A DNA stretch of 64,000 nt from Neckera pumila (lineage: Eukaryota; Streptophyta; Bryopsida; Hypnales; Neckeraceae). The notes under the pieces are model-generated. The model did no database searches. It was not told where the DNA came from and saw nothing but the letters and a program-made list of their open reading frames with translations. Location of the stretch: assembly GCA_963969595.1 (NCBI GenBank), contig OZ018414.1:12153660-12217659 (forward strand), in the 5' to 3' direction. The stretch's first letter is position 1. Every line of letters begins with the position of its first letter. Of this stretch, positions 23,191 to 34,375 are shown one piece after another. A program made the translations under genes and the position numbers.

Positions 23191-24749
23191 AGATTTGAAC
23201 TTTCTTTCACTGCAAATTCAGAAACGCCATTTTGCTCGATACCGCATTGTACCACAACAAGAAATTGACATTGTTGATTAGCCTTGACAATCAAGCGTAG
23301 AAATTCTTTACCCTTGGGCAAACTTTTAGGTCCTCTGTCAAAAAAATGGATAGTGACAACAGTCTTCCAAGGCTTTACATAAATGCTCCACAAATTCTTT
23401 TTGAACTCCGCTATGGCTCAAAAAGGTCTTGTGTTTGGATTCTAAAATAGGGTCATCACGCACTCCCTCACTTGACTTACAACACAACAAAACCTTTTAA
23501 GACTTGATAGAGTTCATAAATCCACGATTAAATGACTACAAGCAATATGGAATTAGTGAATTGGTAAATCTAGATGGAAAATTTTTAAAGTGTAAGAGAA
23601 TTGTCATTTTGAGAGAGAATAAAAAAACACTTTGGGTGTCTTCATAAAAGGCAATTCAAGAATTGTAGCACATTACCTTTGTTCAATGGCAACGTGTAAA
23701 CAATCCCCAACATCGAATTTTCTTTTTTCTCTGCATGCCTCCAAGCACACATTCATCAAATACACAATTTAGTACTCATTTCTAGTTCTAAAAATTATGT
23801 AGTGCAAATTAGTCATTGCATGCACAATTTAGTACTCATTTCTAACTTTAAAAACTCCATTGTGCAAATACCAGTTCTCTCCACCCTTAACTAGTCATAT
23901 TAATACTTTGTACTAAAGTAACTAATACTTGATATAGACTCTTACCTATTTTACTAATATTGCTTTGACAACATTGTGAATTAGCAATCATCCAAGTTTA
24001 CATAATGATTTCCACTAATTATCTTTGCCATTCAAAGCTAAGTCAACTTTTGAATTGAGTTTTATAAGTCTACATAAAATTTTGCCTAAACTTAGTCAAA
24101 AGAATATCCCTTCCAGACATATTCAATTGATGGTGATCATTTGTGATGCAAGCATATCAGCAACCAACAAATGAACTATCATAATAGAAAAAGCCACACA
24201 TCATAGAAATAAAAAACATTCACTTGCTTGAAGGACTCCTCTTTACACAACCATGAGAACCATCAAAAAACATCACAATATAGAACAAATGATAAAAAAA
24301 CATCACAATTTGCTAGATATTGTCCACCTTTGCTTTTAATCCTTTGAAAAGAGTTCCAAAAGTAAGTTTCAAGTAATAGGCAAATTCTATACATAAATGG
24401 ATCATTCTAGAGGTCTCAACATTGTCCTAAAACTAGAAGGTAGATGGATTCTATTGCGTCCCTAAATTCCTACACAACCAAGAGGCACAAAAGTCAATCC
24501 AAGATTCTTTAAATAATACTGAGGAGGTTGTGAAGAAATGAGGCTTTTGTCCCATTTTGATCATTTCTTGACCAACAAAAGTAAAGCTAATAACTCATTT
24601 TTAGATCAAAAATTAGTCTCATCTTAAGAAAGGTGGTTATACTAGGATCCACCAAAGTGGCCAATTTCATAATTTCCCACGGTTTGTCGGACAACATCGA
24701 AAAAATCACAAAAACTGAAGGAAAACAAATCTTCAAAAACTTTGTTTTA
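23191..24749. other. Intergenic stretch with a 60-bp direct duplication
   Basis: No gene is supported. 23761-23820 and 23821-23880 are adjacent diverged copies of a 60-bp unit; both contain ACACAATTTAGTACTCATTT or its one-base variant. Confidence 0.55.
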
Positions 24750-25411
24750 TGTAGAAAGTATATATATTTATATGGAAAGATTTCATTCATTTTACTTGGA
24801 CTAATAGAAGCAAAGTTACAGACAATCTTATTGTTTGGATAATCTAACTTGTAGGATTCAATGTTGAATGCTAATTTTTTCAAATTTTTCCAAAAAGGTT
24901 TCAAAAGGCTTAGTGTGTTTTCTAGAACACTCTCTCCATTGAAGTTCTTGTGTTTCAATTTCATCTTTGACCTTATCAATGAACTAGATTTTCCTTCAAT
25001 TTTGTATCCACTTCAATAGTTCAACTTAACAATCTTTTAAAGAATGAAATTCAAATTTCATTTGCTTTGATTTTTTGTAGACTTTCAATTCAATTTATCA
25101 TCATTAAAAATTTTTACTTCAAAATTTTTACTCCAACTTCTTTTAAGTTTAGAGGATTCAAAGCTTTAGAATCTAATTAGGCAAGCTACAAATAAAACAA
25201 TTTGGTCCTTGTCAAAAACAAGCATCTTGCAATCCACCTAATCAAAGTATTTGAAATTTCTTCCGTAAATTCTTATAATAGTTTTGTGCAAGATCCTATG
25301 GTTACATATCCAAAAAAATCAATATCCAAAAGTATTTGTTTACTTTGCAATAGAAATGGCAATTTTGAGTAGAATTTGATGGAAAAAAGGCCTTGGGACA
25401 TTAGAGGTTAA
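24750..25411 (+). mobile_element. TTAA element, family 2, degraded right part
   Basis: The stretch near 24780-24850 (ATTCATTTTACTTGGACTAA, followed by AAGTTACAGACAATCTTATT) and the end near 25360-25411 (AAGGCCTTGGGACATTAGAGG-TTAA in outline) are collinear with family 2 copies. The left end was not found, so the start given is only where similarity becomes clear. Confidence 0.5.
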
Positions 25412-27781
25412 AAACAAACCAGAATGCTTTGCAAAGTATTCAAGACAATAAACTAGCCTTGAGAAAACCACGTAACAATGACAATCCTGCGATCAAGTCT
25501 CTGCAGGGTCATTGCAAGAAAAAATAGTCTTGGATCATTGTCACAAAGGGTGTACGGAAGCTTCCTTCTGCGATGACTTTTGAATCATAACTTGCATGGA
25601 GTTGATATTTTTCTTGGAGATGTCTATCTTAATAGTTTTTTAAATATAAGATGATTTTTAAGAATTTTTGAAAAATATGAGATATGATTATCCTTAAGAT
25701 AATATGTCACGTTTTGGTTTTGAGTATTATAAAGTCCTCAAATTTAATAATTTAGAGTTGAAATTTCTATGATCTATTTGCATAGTAGGAACTCATGTTT
25801 CCACTGAGGAAAATTTAAAAAGATTTTAAATAGTGTTGTCTAAGTCCATGCAAAGAAGGCTTCCTTGCACGCACAATTCCCAAACATCTAAGATGGTTTC
25901 AAGATCATTTTTTTAATCAAATCTCTTCACCATGAAGTCTTTCCAAATGAGCTATTTTTAATTTCTTTGAAAACTATTTTTCCTATTTTTTACAAATTAA
26001 AATGTTAAAATTTGTATATTCTTCAAAATTTTAGCTCATTCTTTTTTGTGAATAACTTTTGACCTAGATTTCTTTTAGATCTGAAATTTGGAAAAATGCT
26101 ATTCTTTATATTATATTAATCATTATTATTTTATTTTATTTTTAAAAATTCATAAACAAAAGCTCATGAGTAGTTGAGTACTGGAGTACTAGCTAAAACC
26201 AGACAAAGTAAAACAAGAACAAACACTCTTTCTTGCAACAACCCTGCAATATAATACTTGCTTCACCACAAGTTAGAACAAAATCACAATCAATTATTAA
26301 TTTCAATAATATCATCTTATTCCTCAATCAATGCATAGACAACTTTTAGGTTGACAAGGATTATGCTCTAACACTTGTTCAAGTCAAAAAGTTTGTACAC
26401 CATGAATTGTGCAACCACTTTGACTTAGCAAGTAATGTATATTTATCCAAGGAATTAGTTGGAACTTCTTGTACCCCTTTGTGAGAAGAACACCTTCTCC
26501 AATAAATTTGGTATGCATAACTTGCCATGAGCAACATCACTCCTCAATAACAACTAGATAATTGCAATTGGCCAATACACTATTATAGAAATGGAAAAAA
26601 ACATGCATAAACAGCACTTCTAAAACTACAATTACAACACCTCTAAAACTACAATTACAACACTTCTAAAATTACAATTACAATACATATAAAACACCAG
26701 TTCATTGACAACCCAAAAAATTACAAAATCACAAGTGCAACCTCAAAAGTAAGTGTTCTATTCCAATAAATTGAACCACAATAAGCATGCCTCCAAATTT
26801 GATAATACATATTGTAGATAACCATTTCATAATACCAACAACTATTCCTCACTCTCTAACTACTAGCCTCTTGGCCCCCACAACACAAGTGCATATCTAG
26901 AGTAAACATTTTATACATCAATGCATGGAAGAAGGAATGCTTTGCAACAAAGGGAAGCTACAAGAGATACAATTATTCATTCTGATAATTTTAAAAGTGA
27001 TCCCACTGTAGTTTGATCAAGCACTTTTGGGTGACAGAATCTTAACTTTATTCTTGTCAAGATAGAGAGCCCCCTTTTGTGCACCATATATCATATCTTA
27101 CTTTCGTTTATTTAGTCAAAAATTGATTTCTACTACACCAATATCTACATACACAAAAGAAATCTCTATGTTTTGAGAATTTTGCAACCTAGAGCATATT
27201 TGCTCTCACTATTGTTTAATACACAATTTTATGATTCTGTTGACAAAGGATAATTGCAATGTTTGGTGTAGGTAGAAGGATATATTATACAAGCTTCCCT
27301 ACAACATAGAGCAACAAGATTCGGAATAGAAGCCTACCAATACAATAACCATAGATATATAGCAAGAGGTCATCCAGCAGCACACTCCAAGCACATACTA
27401 CTTTCCTGTTTAGAACTGATTGAGTGCATCACAAAACAGAATGAAAATAAGTTCAAAACAAAATGGAGTTTATGAACGAGGTTCAAGCAGAGAATGGTTG
27501 AAAGAGGAGGAAGAAGGGCAATACACACCTTATGTAATTTCAGCAGTGCAAGCTCCAGGTAAGGCGATGTTGCAAAGATGGAGACGCTGATGTTGCAATC
27601 TGAAGGCACCTCCAAGCAAGTGTTGATGGGAACTTAAGCTTCATTATAGACCCTTTAAGTTCACTCCAGACTTGAACAGTAATGGAGGGTTTGCAGACAA
27701 ACTGGGTCAAAGAGAGTCCATTACTCTACCGTGTTAGATAGATAGATAGAAATTCCGGTCTTCAAAGAAGGCTAACGTGAA
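25412..27781. other. AT-rich intergenic stretch with a 23-bp repeat
   Basis: No gene is supported. 26615-26684 contains three tandem 23-bp units (CACTTCTAAAACTACAATTA and variants). Nothing else is recognisable. Confidence 0.5.
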
Positions 27782-27876
27782 TAAAGTGTCTATTCGTAAG
27801 GACAATGAGCCAATGTCCACCGGATCAAGGGCCATTGATGTAAAATTACTTTCCCCTTTCGAGAATAGACACTTTA
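27782..27876. mobile_element. Short inverted-repeat element (MITE-like)
   Basis: Perfect 14-bp inverted arms, TAAAGTGTCTATTC at 27782-27795 and its complement at 27863-27876, enclose about 67 bp. Similarity continues weakly beyond the arms. No convincing target duplication was identified, so the class is open. Confidence 0.4.
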
Positions 27877-28687
27877 GTATCAATACTCAAATGAAGTAAC
27901 CAAGATTAAAGTTGTTGGATAAATTTGGATTATAAGTGCAAAGTGTAGTAGTAGAGGGTCACGAAGTCCTGGATTCAAAGGTTGATTGTAGACAAACTAA
28001 CTATCATGACTAAATTTTCTTCTTTTTTGTTTATGTATTGTTGTGTTTTGTATATTTCTTACTCTATTGGAAGTGGTTGGCTGTTTTCTATTTTTCTTTT
28101 ATGTGATATAATTGAACTAGCATATTATATGGCAATGGTGTTAATTGTTTTAAAAGTGTGTTTCAGAGCAGTTTTGGGTAATTTGAGTTTGGTTTCAGAG
28201 AGTTTCATTGATGGGACATGTGTTGTTCCTCTGGTTCCTGCTGTAATGACAATTAGTGGATCTACTTTCTATCTTTGGGCAATGATAATGTTTATTAGTG
28301 GTTGGTATTTTTGGGTTTTGTTATCTATTGTTATTTGCGAGAACCTGTCATTAGAGTATGTGAATTCAATGAATTGTATTGTGAGATTGTTGTCTGGGCT
28401 AGTTGGTGGATTGTTTTGGTAAGGGAGTCCATTAACATAGAGGATATCCGGTTTAAATCTAGCATTGTAGTTACATCTTTGTCTTATGCAAGAGCAAGGT
28501 AGAAGCCATGGGGGACTATATTATCTTGTGGGTTGTTGTTGAATGTTCTTGCATTCATGAGAGTGTAGTTTTTAGTTTTTCAATGGATAGTATTAGCTTT
28601 CTTAGTTCCCATAATGCTTTGTTATGTCTTTTGGTTCTGATTGCATGAATATGGTGTTGACTGGATTTGAGTAGTACATAGAGCCAT
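27877..28687. other. Intergenic stretch left of the CACTA element
   Basis: T-rich; 27982-28422 is open on the plus strand, but its hydrophobic product is what T-rich DNA gives by chance. No gene is supported. Confidence 0.4.
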
Positions 28688-31054
28688 CACTATAAGAAAA
28701 AGGGCACTTTCATGACTGCAGAGGAATGATTGCATGTCCGGAATGACTGAAAAATGATTGCGGCTCTCTAATTGCACCACTTTTGAAACCAAAACCTGTC
28801 CCCAGTCATTTCGGAGTCGGGCCCGCGATTGCAGGATGAACAATTGACAAAAAAGGATTGCTAGATCCACATTATTGTTCAATGCTTCGTCAACTTGCTG
28901 GATGAAAGAGGCAAAAATCCAATGTGGCCTGTGAAGTCTTTGTGAAGTCATTTTCTTGTCATAAATTAGACTAACCTTCAATTGTAAGCAACTCAAAAAT
29001 GACTACAAAATGACTAGCACGACTTTGAAACAACGGTTTACAAATTTACATAATTTAGGCTAGTGCCCGTCATGACACGAGCAGGTAGTCATTTGAATTT
29101 TATAGACTATTTAAAAACTAGATCACCTGAGATGTCCACGAAATTTTTCTAACCAATTTCACCATGTTGTAGTGCAATTGCAAAATGATTAGGAGTTGTT
29201 CCATGCTACAAAATGACTCCAACCAAGTGATACAAGATGTCACATTCAATTCCTGAGGAATTTGCAAGTCATTTTTAGAGGTGCAAATGTTGCAACTATG
29301 GGGCGTCCACATGTCACTGGGAAATGACTGCATGCTATTCTGCAAAGACTTATTGATATTGTATTAGAAATTGGGCACATTTGTGACTACTGCTATATTC
29401 TTGCATCCATTAGAGGCACCTCGAGCATCTATAGGAGCATCTATCAAAAACAATTTCTATAATGATGCCCTAGTATTCTTCCTATGCTAATAGGTTCTCC
29501 TTCACTGACAATTTGATGGTGCCCACGACTCCTCCATGGTTCAAATCTTTGATGCAACAATACCACTAGTTGTAATCAACCCCGAGAACAAAGAAGACAT
29601 GGCTCATAAGCATTACAGTATTCTCAGGGGACTCTCTGAATGCTACTTTGTACCCTGCATTCCTGTGACTTCAATATGACTTCATTACAATCAATTAAAA
29701 GTCGCAATAAAGGACTGTACCTCAAAAACAATTCATAAATGACTAACAAATGACTTTTGCACTATTGGCAACTAAACACTCAGCTTGGCATCCCCACAGA
29801 CTACAGATTTTGCAATTTTGGAAGATTGTAGAAATCATATGCAATCATCATCACACTTTTTTTGCATGAAGTAAGTAGACCTAGAACAACCACATACGTA
29901 CTCATTTTGGGGAAGTAAAATAGGTGACCATTTATTCTTCATGTGCTAATCTTTTCCAATCCATTTAGCAAATTTGTCTATAACTTTTGATTTGAGGCCT
30001 AAAAAATAAAATAGATTTTTGGAGATGAAAGTGACAATGATTTCCTGACTTTTATTAGTTCAAAATTTTTTGAAAAAAATTAATCTACTATGCCTCAATG
30101 AGGTTTGAAATATTACTAGTAACACAATTCCTTCATTTTGCTTATCCCACATGGTTTGTCTTGCCTCCTACTACCCCACTTCTATAAAAGGCTTGTCATT
30201 TCTCTTCTTTATACTCACACAATAAGTGGATTTGGAAGCCATGCAAGATAAGCCAAATATGATGTATAGCCAATGTATGGTGTATGGTATATTGTATAAT
30301 GTGTATGGTATATGGCATATTGTATTTTATATATATTGTGTGTGGTGTATTGTATAATGTATATTGTGTATTGTGTATTGTATTTGGTATATTGTGTATG
30401 GTGTATTGCTGTGGAACTTTGAATGTATGACTTATTCCTTGTCTATTTGTCATTATATTCCTTTTTGTAAACAATGCATTGCCGCAAATAAAAAATGACA
30501 GAAAAAATGACTTTCCTTGTTTTGGAAAGTACCCTAAACTTGAAATCCATGTCACTTCAGAACCACTACATGCGTCACTCAAAAATGACTAGACAATCTT
30601 GAAAGCACATCCTACAAATGATTGCAAAATAACTGGACACGTGTCAAAGCATCACTCGTCCGTTGAAGATAATATTGCAATAATAACTAAAAAATGACTA
30701 GACACATGTCAGCCTTGCACTGGTTGATACAACTCCCTCACAACTACAGAATGACTATAGAACGACTCACGCGGAGGTCCACGTCAGCAACGGTTGACCA
30801 AATTTTTCAAAAAATGGACAACTGTCCAACCTTTCCCAAAAATTTTGTCCCTAAATCTGAATGTCACGTAGACAGATCCATCCGTTCTTCATCCAAGTCC
30901 ACTTTTGTTGGTGATAATAAACCTGCAGTCATTAAAAGAATGACTTGTCCACTATGACTGCAAGGCCAGAAGTCATTTTCGAGTCACTTTTGTCCGAGAT
31001 GACTGTTTTGGAGTCATTTTTTGCAGTCACGAAAGTGCCCATTTTTTTGTAGTG
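28688..31054. mobile_element. Non-autonomous CACTA (CMC/EnSpm) transposon
   Basis: The left end is CACTATAAGAAAAAGGGCAC and the reverse complement of the right end is CACTACAAAAAAATGGGCAC; both continue ~13 bp into TTTCxTGACTGCA. Ends beginning CACTA are diagnostic. The flanks carry the 3-bp target duplication expected for this class: CAT at 28685-28687 and CAT at 31055-31057. The element is 2367 bp. No transposase-like protein is present, so it would need a helper. More than a dozen AATGACT/AGTCATT motifs are concentrated toward both ends, like the subterminal binding sites of CACTA transposases. A TGTA/TATGG-rich simple-sequence tract lies at about 30274-30410. Confidence 0.88.
30274..30410. 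repeat. Simple-sequence tract (TGTATGG/TATTGTGTA type) inside the CACTA element
   Basis: Irregular short repeats of TGTATGGTATAT-like and TATTGTGTA-like motifs run for about 140 bp; no fixed period is kept. Confidence 0.7.
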
Positions 31055-31322
31055 CATGTATCTACGTCTTGGGAGTTACATATGGAGCATGTGATGGATG
31101 GAAATCTTGCTATGCTAAAAAATAAATTACCATGTTACCATTACTTATAAGCGTCCTTGCAACAGGAGATTCACAGTGAGGGTTGTCTCTTTTCAGTGTA
31201 GAGTGATAAATTGCCAAAAAATGTCAAAACTCAAAATCAATTTTAAAACAAGTATTTATGTCATTTTTTGGTCCATGAAAAAATTCAAAGAAAATTCCAA
31301 ATAGGGTACACTAGTACTTTAT

Positions 31323-32243
31323 TTAATCCCTAAAGGCCCAAAGGCCCCTCAAGGGACACTTGGGATTTTGGGCAGGCTCATGTGACCTCAAAGTTTTGAC
31401 CTGATTTTTTGAAACTTTTTTTGAAGATAGGAAATCACATTAGCTTTCTAAAAATATAATTTTTTATTTTCAATTGGTGCCTATGAATAAAAGTTATACC
31501 AATAGAAGTCAAAAAAGTAGTTCACTGGGCAGAAAAAAAAAACTTTAAAAAATTGAATTTTCTTTTAAATTTTTTACCTCAAAGATCATATTTTTGTCTA
31601 CATTTGAAGCTTGATTCATTCTATTTAGACTCAAAATGAGAAAGTTATGAACAATCTTGTTTTTTGGACAATCTAAGCATCTCAAAAAACAAGAACTTAT
31701 AGAATACAATTTTTGAATGCGATTTTCAAAAAAGTTCAATTTTTTTTTTACAAGGTTAAGTTTGTTTGCAAGAACAATCCCATTGGGATTATGGTGTTTT
31801 AATTCCACCTAAAAACTATTAACGATTTAGTGTTTTGTTCAATTTGGACCTACTTCTACTTAACAATTTTTTGACATGTGAAAACCAAGTTTTGACATTC
31901 TAAAATTTTTGATTCCAACTCTCAACTCAAATGTTCAACAAAAAAATTTTAACTTTATGGTGTGTAGTGCAAAAAAAATCCACAAATGGCCGTCAAAGTC
32001 ATTTGAAATTGCAAGCCATAGTTCAAAAAAACTTCTTTTTCCAACTTCAAATGCTAATATCTTCCAATCCCTACAATCAAACTTCATGAAAATTTTACCA
32101 CATGATCTAAGACAAGTAAAGTACAAGATCCTATGATTAGATTCTAAAAAAAGAGTTTTTTTGGATTTAGGGAGTGATCGCAGCAAAATGGCAATTTTCA
32201 GTGGTTTTGGAGCCAAAAAATGCCTTGGGTCTTTAGGGGTTAA
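31323..32243 (+). mobile_element. TTAA element, family 2, well-preserved copy
   Basis: Starts TTAA-TCCCTAAAGGCCC and ends TCTTTAGGGG-TTAA, 921 bp. It is collinear with 40360-41292 throughout: CTGATTTTTTGAAACTTTTT near the left end, an AAAAGTTAT-containing stretch, and CTTGGGTCTTTAGGGG at the right end. There is no conserved coding frame shared by the copies; the internal open frames differ between them. Confidence 0.75.
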
Positions 32244-32646
32244 AAAGAACTTCAAAATTTTTATTCAAGCAAAATTTGTCACAAGTGTCTAAAAAGCTCA
32301 AGCTCATCTGGATATGTAGAAAGACATTACGGAGGCCTCATACAAAATAAATGTTGCCCCCAATCAAACTCTATTGCAATTCACATGAATTCATATGAGA
32401 CAACATGTACAATTGTTGTTTCTTGCTCATAGTACTCGCAAGGCACGCAATTCTAGTTGTTGCTCCAACTGCAGCAAGTCAGCAACCTTCAACGCTGAAA
32501 GTTCCTCACCTAGCATGTGCCTGCAAGCACAAATCATTACCCACAGAAAGCAGATATCACAGAAAGCAAGACATTAGATACTAAACCTTTAAGAATTGTT
32601 GAGCAAGATTGATGCCATTGCAGAGGGGTCTGCTTTTTTAATTCAT

Positions 32647-34003
32647 TTAACCCCTAAAGGTTAGAGATTATGTTTTCACGCAAAACACTTCAAAGCTGCC
32701 ATTTCTAGTACAGTTATCAAATTTGAGAAAAAAAGCATTTTTTGGACACATGTAACCATAGGATCTTGTATTAAACTTGTTTGAGAGTATGTAGAAAAAA
32801 ATTTCAAAATTTTCCATCTTGTAGACTGCAAGATATTAGCATCTAAATTGACAAAACCCCTTTTTTTGGTCCTGCAAAAAATCAGGCAGCTGTACTTCAC
32901 AAGGTCACATTTAACCCCTAAAGCACTGAACATGCTTTTTGAGAACATAGCTTTTTTGGGCAGCTCACTACAAGCGGACATTTTATTTTTTTTTGTTGAA
33001 ATTTTCACACAACATTCCCCAAAGGAGTAGCTTTAAGGCCCAACAATTTTCATAACTTTTGGTTATATGGGTAAAAAGTTATTGCATGATAAGTGATTTT
33101 CAATGCTTGGTGAGTAGCTCAGGCAAAAAAAAATTCTTTAAAAATCACTTTTAAAAAAAATAAAAATTTGAAATTTTTTCTTTGGATTTATATATACACG
33201 GGAAGCTTTGAATCACTCCATTTTGATCTATGAGTAAAAAGTTATGAGGATTCTTAGTTCGAAGGTAATTATGGAATCTCTACTCTAAAATAAACTTTGA
33301 AGTCCATTATTTCACTCAATTTCAATATTTTTGAAAAAAAAAACCACATGGGGTGTAGATAGGTTATTGCAACATTATAACTGTTGGGATTGGCATTTTT
33401 AATTGTATGGTTAAATTTTTAACAATTTAGTGTTTTAAAAAAATTCTCTACTTTTTTCTACTTATTGTTTTTTTCTTATATATTGTACAAATCTAAATGA
33501 TCTGAAATTTTTCAAGCATATAGCCAATTTGACTTCAAAAATGAGTCCAAAGAGTAACCACCATTTTGGACATTTTTTCATATAAATGTGACCTTGTAAA
33601 GTGCAGCTGCCCAAATTTTTGCAGGGACAAAAAAAGGATTTTTTTCAATTCAAACACTATTATCTTGCAATCCACACTGTGGAAAATTCTGAAATTTTTT
33701 CCATCTTCTCAAATAAGTTTACTACAAGATCCTACGGTTACATGTGTCCAAAAATGTTTTTTTTCTAAAATTTGATACTTATATTAGAATGGCAGTTTTG
33801 GAGCGTTTTCGATGAAAATATAGTCAAAAACCTTTAGGGATTAAATGAAAAAGTGTCCAAAATGGTGGTTACTCCTTAGATTCATTCTTTAAAAGCAAGT
33901 TGGCTACATGCTTGAAAAATTTCAGATCATTTGAAATTGTACAACATATAGGAAAAAAATAGGTTGTAGAAAGAAATAGAGTAGTATTTGAAATACAAAA
34001 TTG
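32647..34003 (-). mobile_element. TTAA element, family 1, reverse copy split by a younger insertion
   Basis: Left end TTAA-CCCCTAAAGG. 32651-32910 and 33845-34003 together match, in reverse, the right two-thirds of family 1 (17701-18632): GACTGCAAGATATTAG, CTGTACTTCACAAGGTCACA, then GTGTCCAAAATGGTGGTTAC and GGCTACATGCTTGAAAAATT. The join is interrupted at a TTAA by the element at 32911-33844. The copy then ends at another TTAA, where the element at 34004 begins; the remainder is missing. Confidence 0.7.
32911..33844 (+). mobile_element. TTAA element, family 1, inserted inside an older copy of its own family
   Basis: TTAA-CCCCTAAAGCACTG at 32911 and ACCTTTAGGGA-TTAA ending at 33844, 934 bp. 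The flanks rejoin to CACAT-TTAA-ATGAAAAAGTGTCC, which corresponds to CACATTTATATGAAAAAATGTCC (reverse strand) inside this element's own body. One TTAA in the uninterrupted arrangement versus two here gives the insertion site and the 4-bp duplication. Confidence 0.78.
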
Positions 34004-34375
34004 TTAACCCTAAAGGACCAAACACCGTTTTTTGGCAACATAGCGATTTTGGGCAGCTCACTACAAATGGAGTTTTTATTTTTTTTCTTTGAAAATTTTA
34101 CACAACATGTGCCCGAGGAGTAGCTTTAAAGCCCAACAATTTTCATAGCTTTTGACTATACGGTTAAAAAGTTATTGCATGATATGTGATTTTCATTGGT
34201 CGTCGGGTAGCCGGGGCAACTCAAAAAACTTTTGTAAAAATGATTTTAAGAAAAAATAAAAATCTGAAATTAGTTCTTTAGATTTATCTGGAAGTGTGAA
34301 GCTTTGAATCATTCAATTTGGATCTATGAGTCAAAAGTTATGAGGATTTTAAGTTTGTGGGTAGGTATGGAGTCT
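34004..34375 (+). mobile_element. TTAA element, family 1, truncated left part
   Basis: Begins TTAA-CCCTAAAGGACC and follows family 1 (GGCAACATAGCGATTTTGGG, then CACAACATGTGCCCGAGG) to about 34370. It then changes abruptly to unrelated, more GC-rich DNA. The right end is missing. Confidence 0.65.

Noticed and set aside
27982..28422. 146-codon hydrophobic frame as a membrane protein gene
   Set aside because: Very T-rich DNA gives Leu/Ile/Phe/Val-rich products by chance; no family resemblance, promoter or splice context was found.
31935..33008. Open frames of 70-110 codons inside the TTAA elements as transposase pieces
   Set aside because: They are not conserved between copies of the same family and contain no DDE-type motif.
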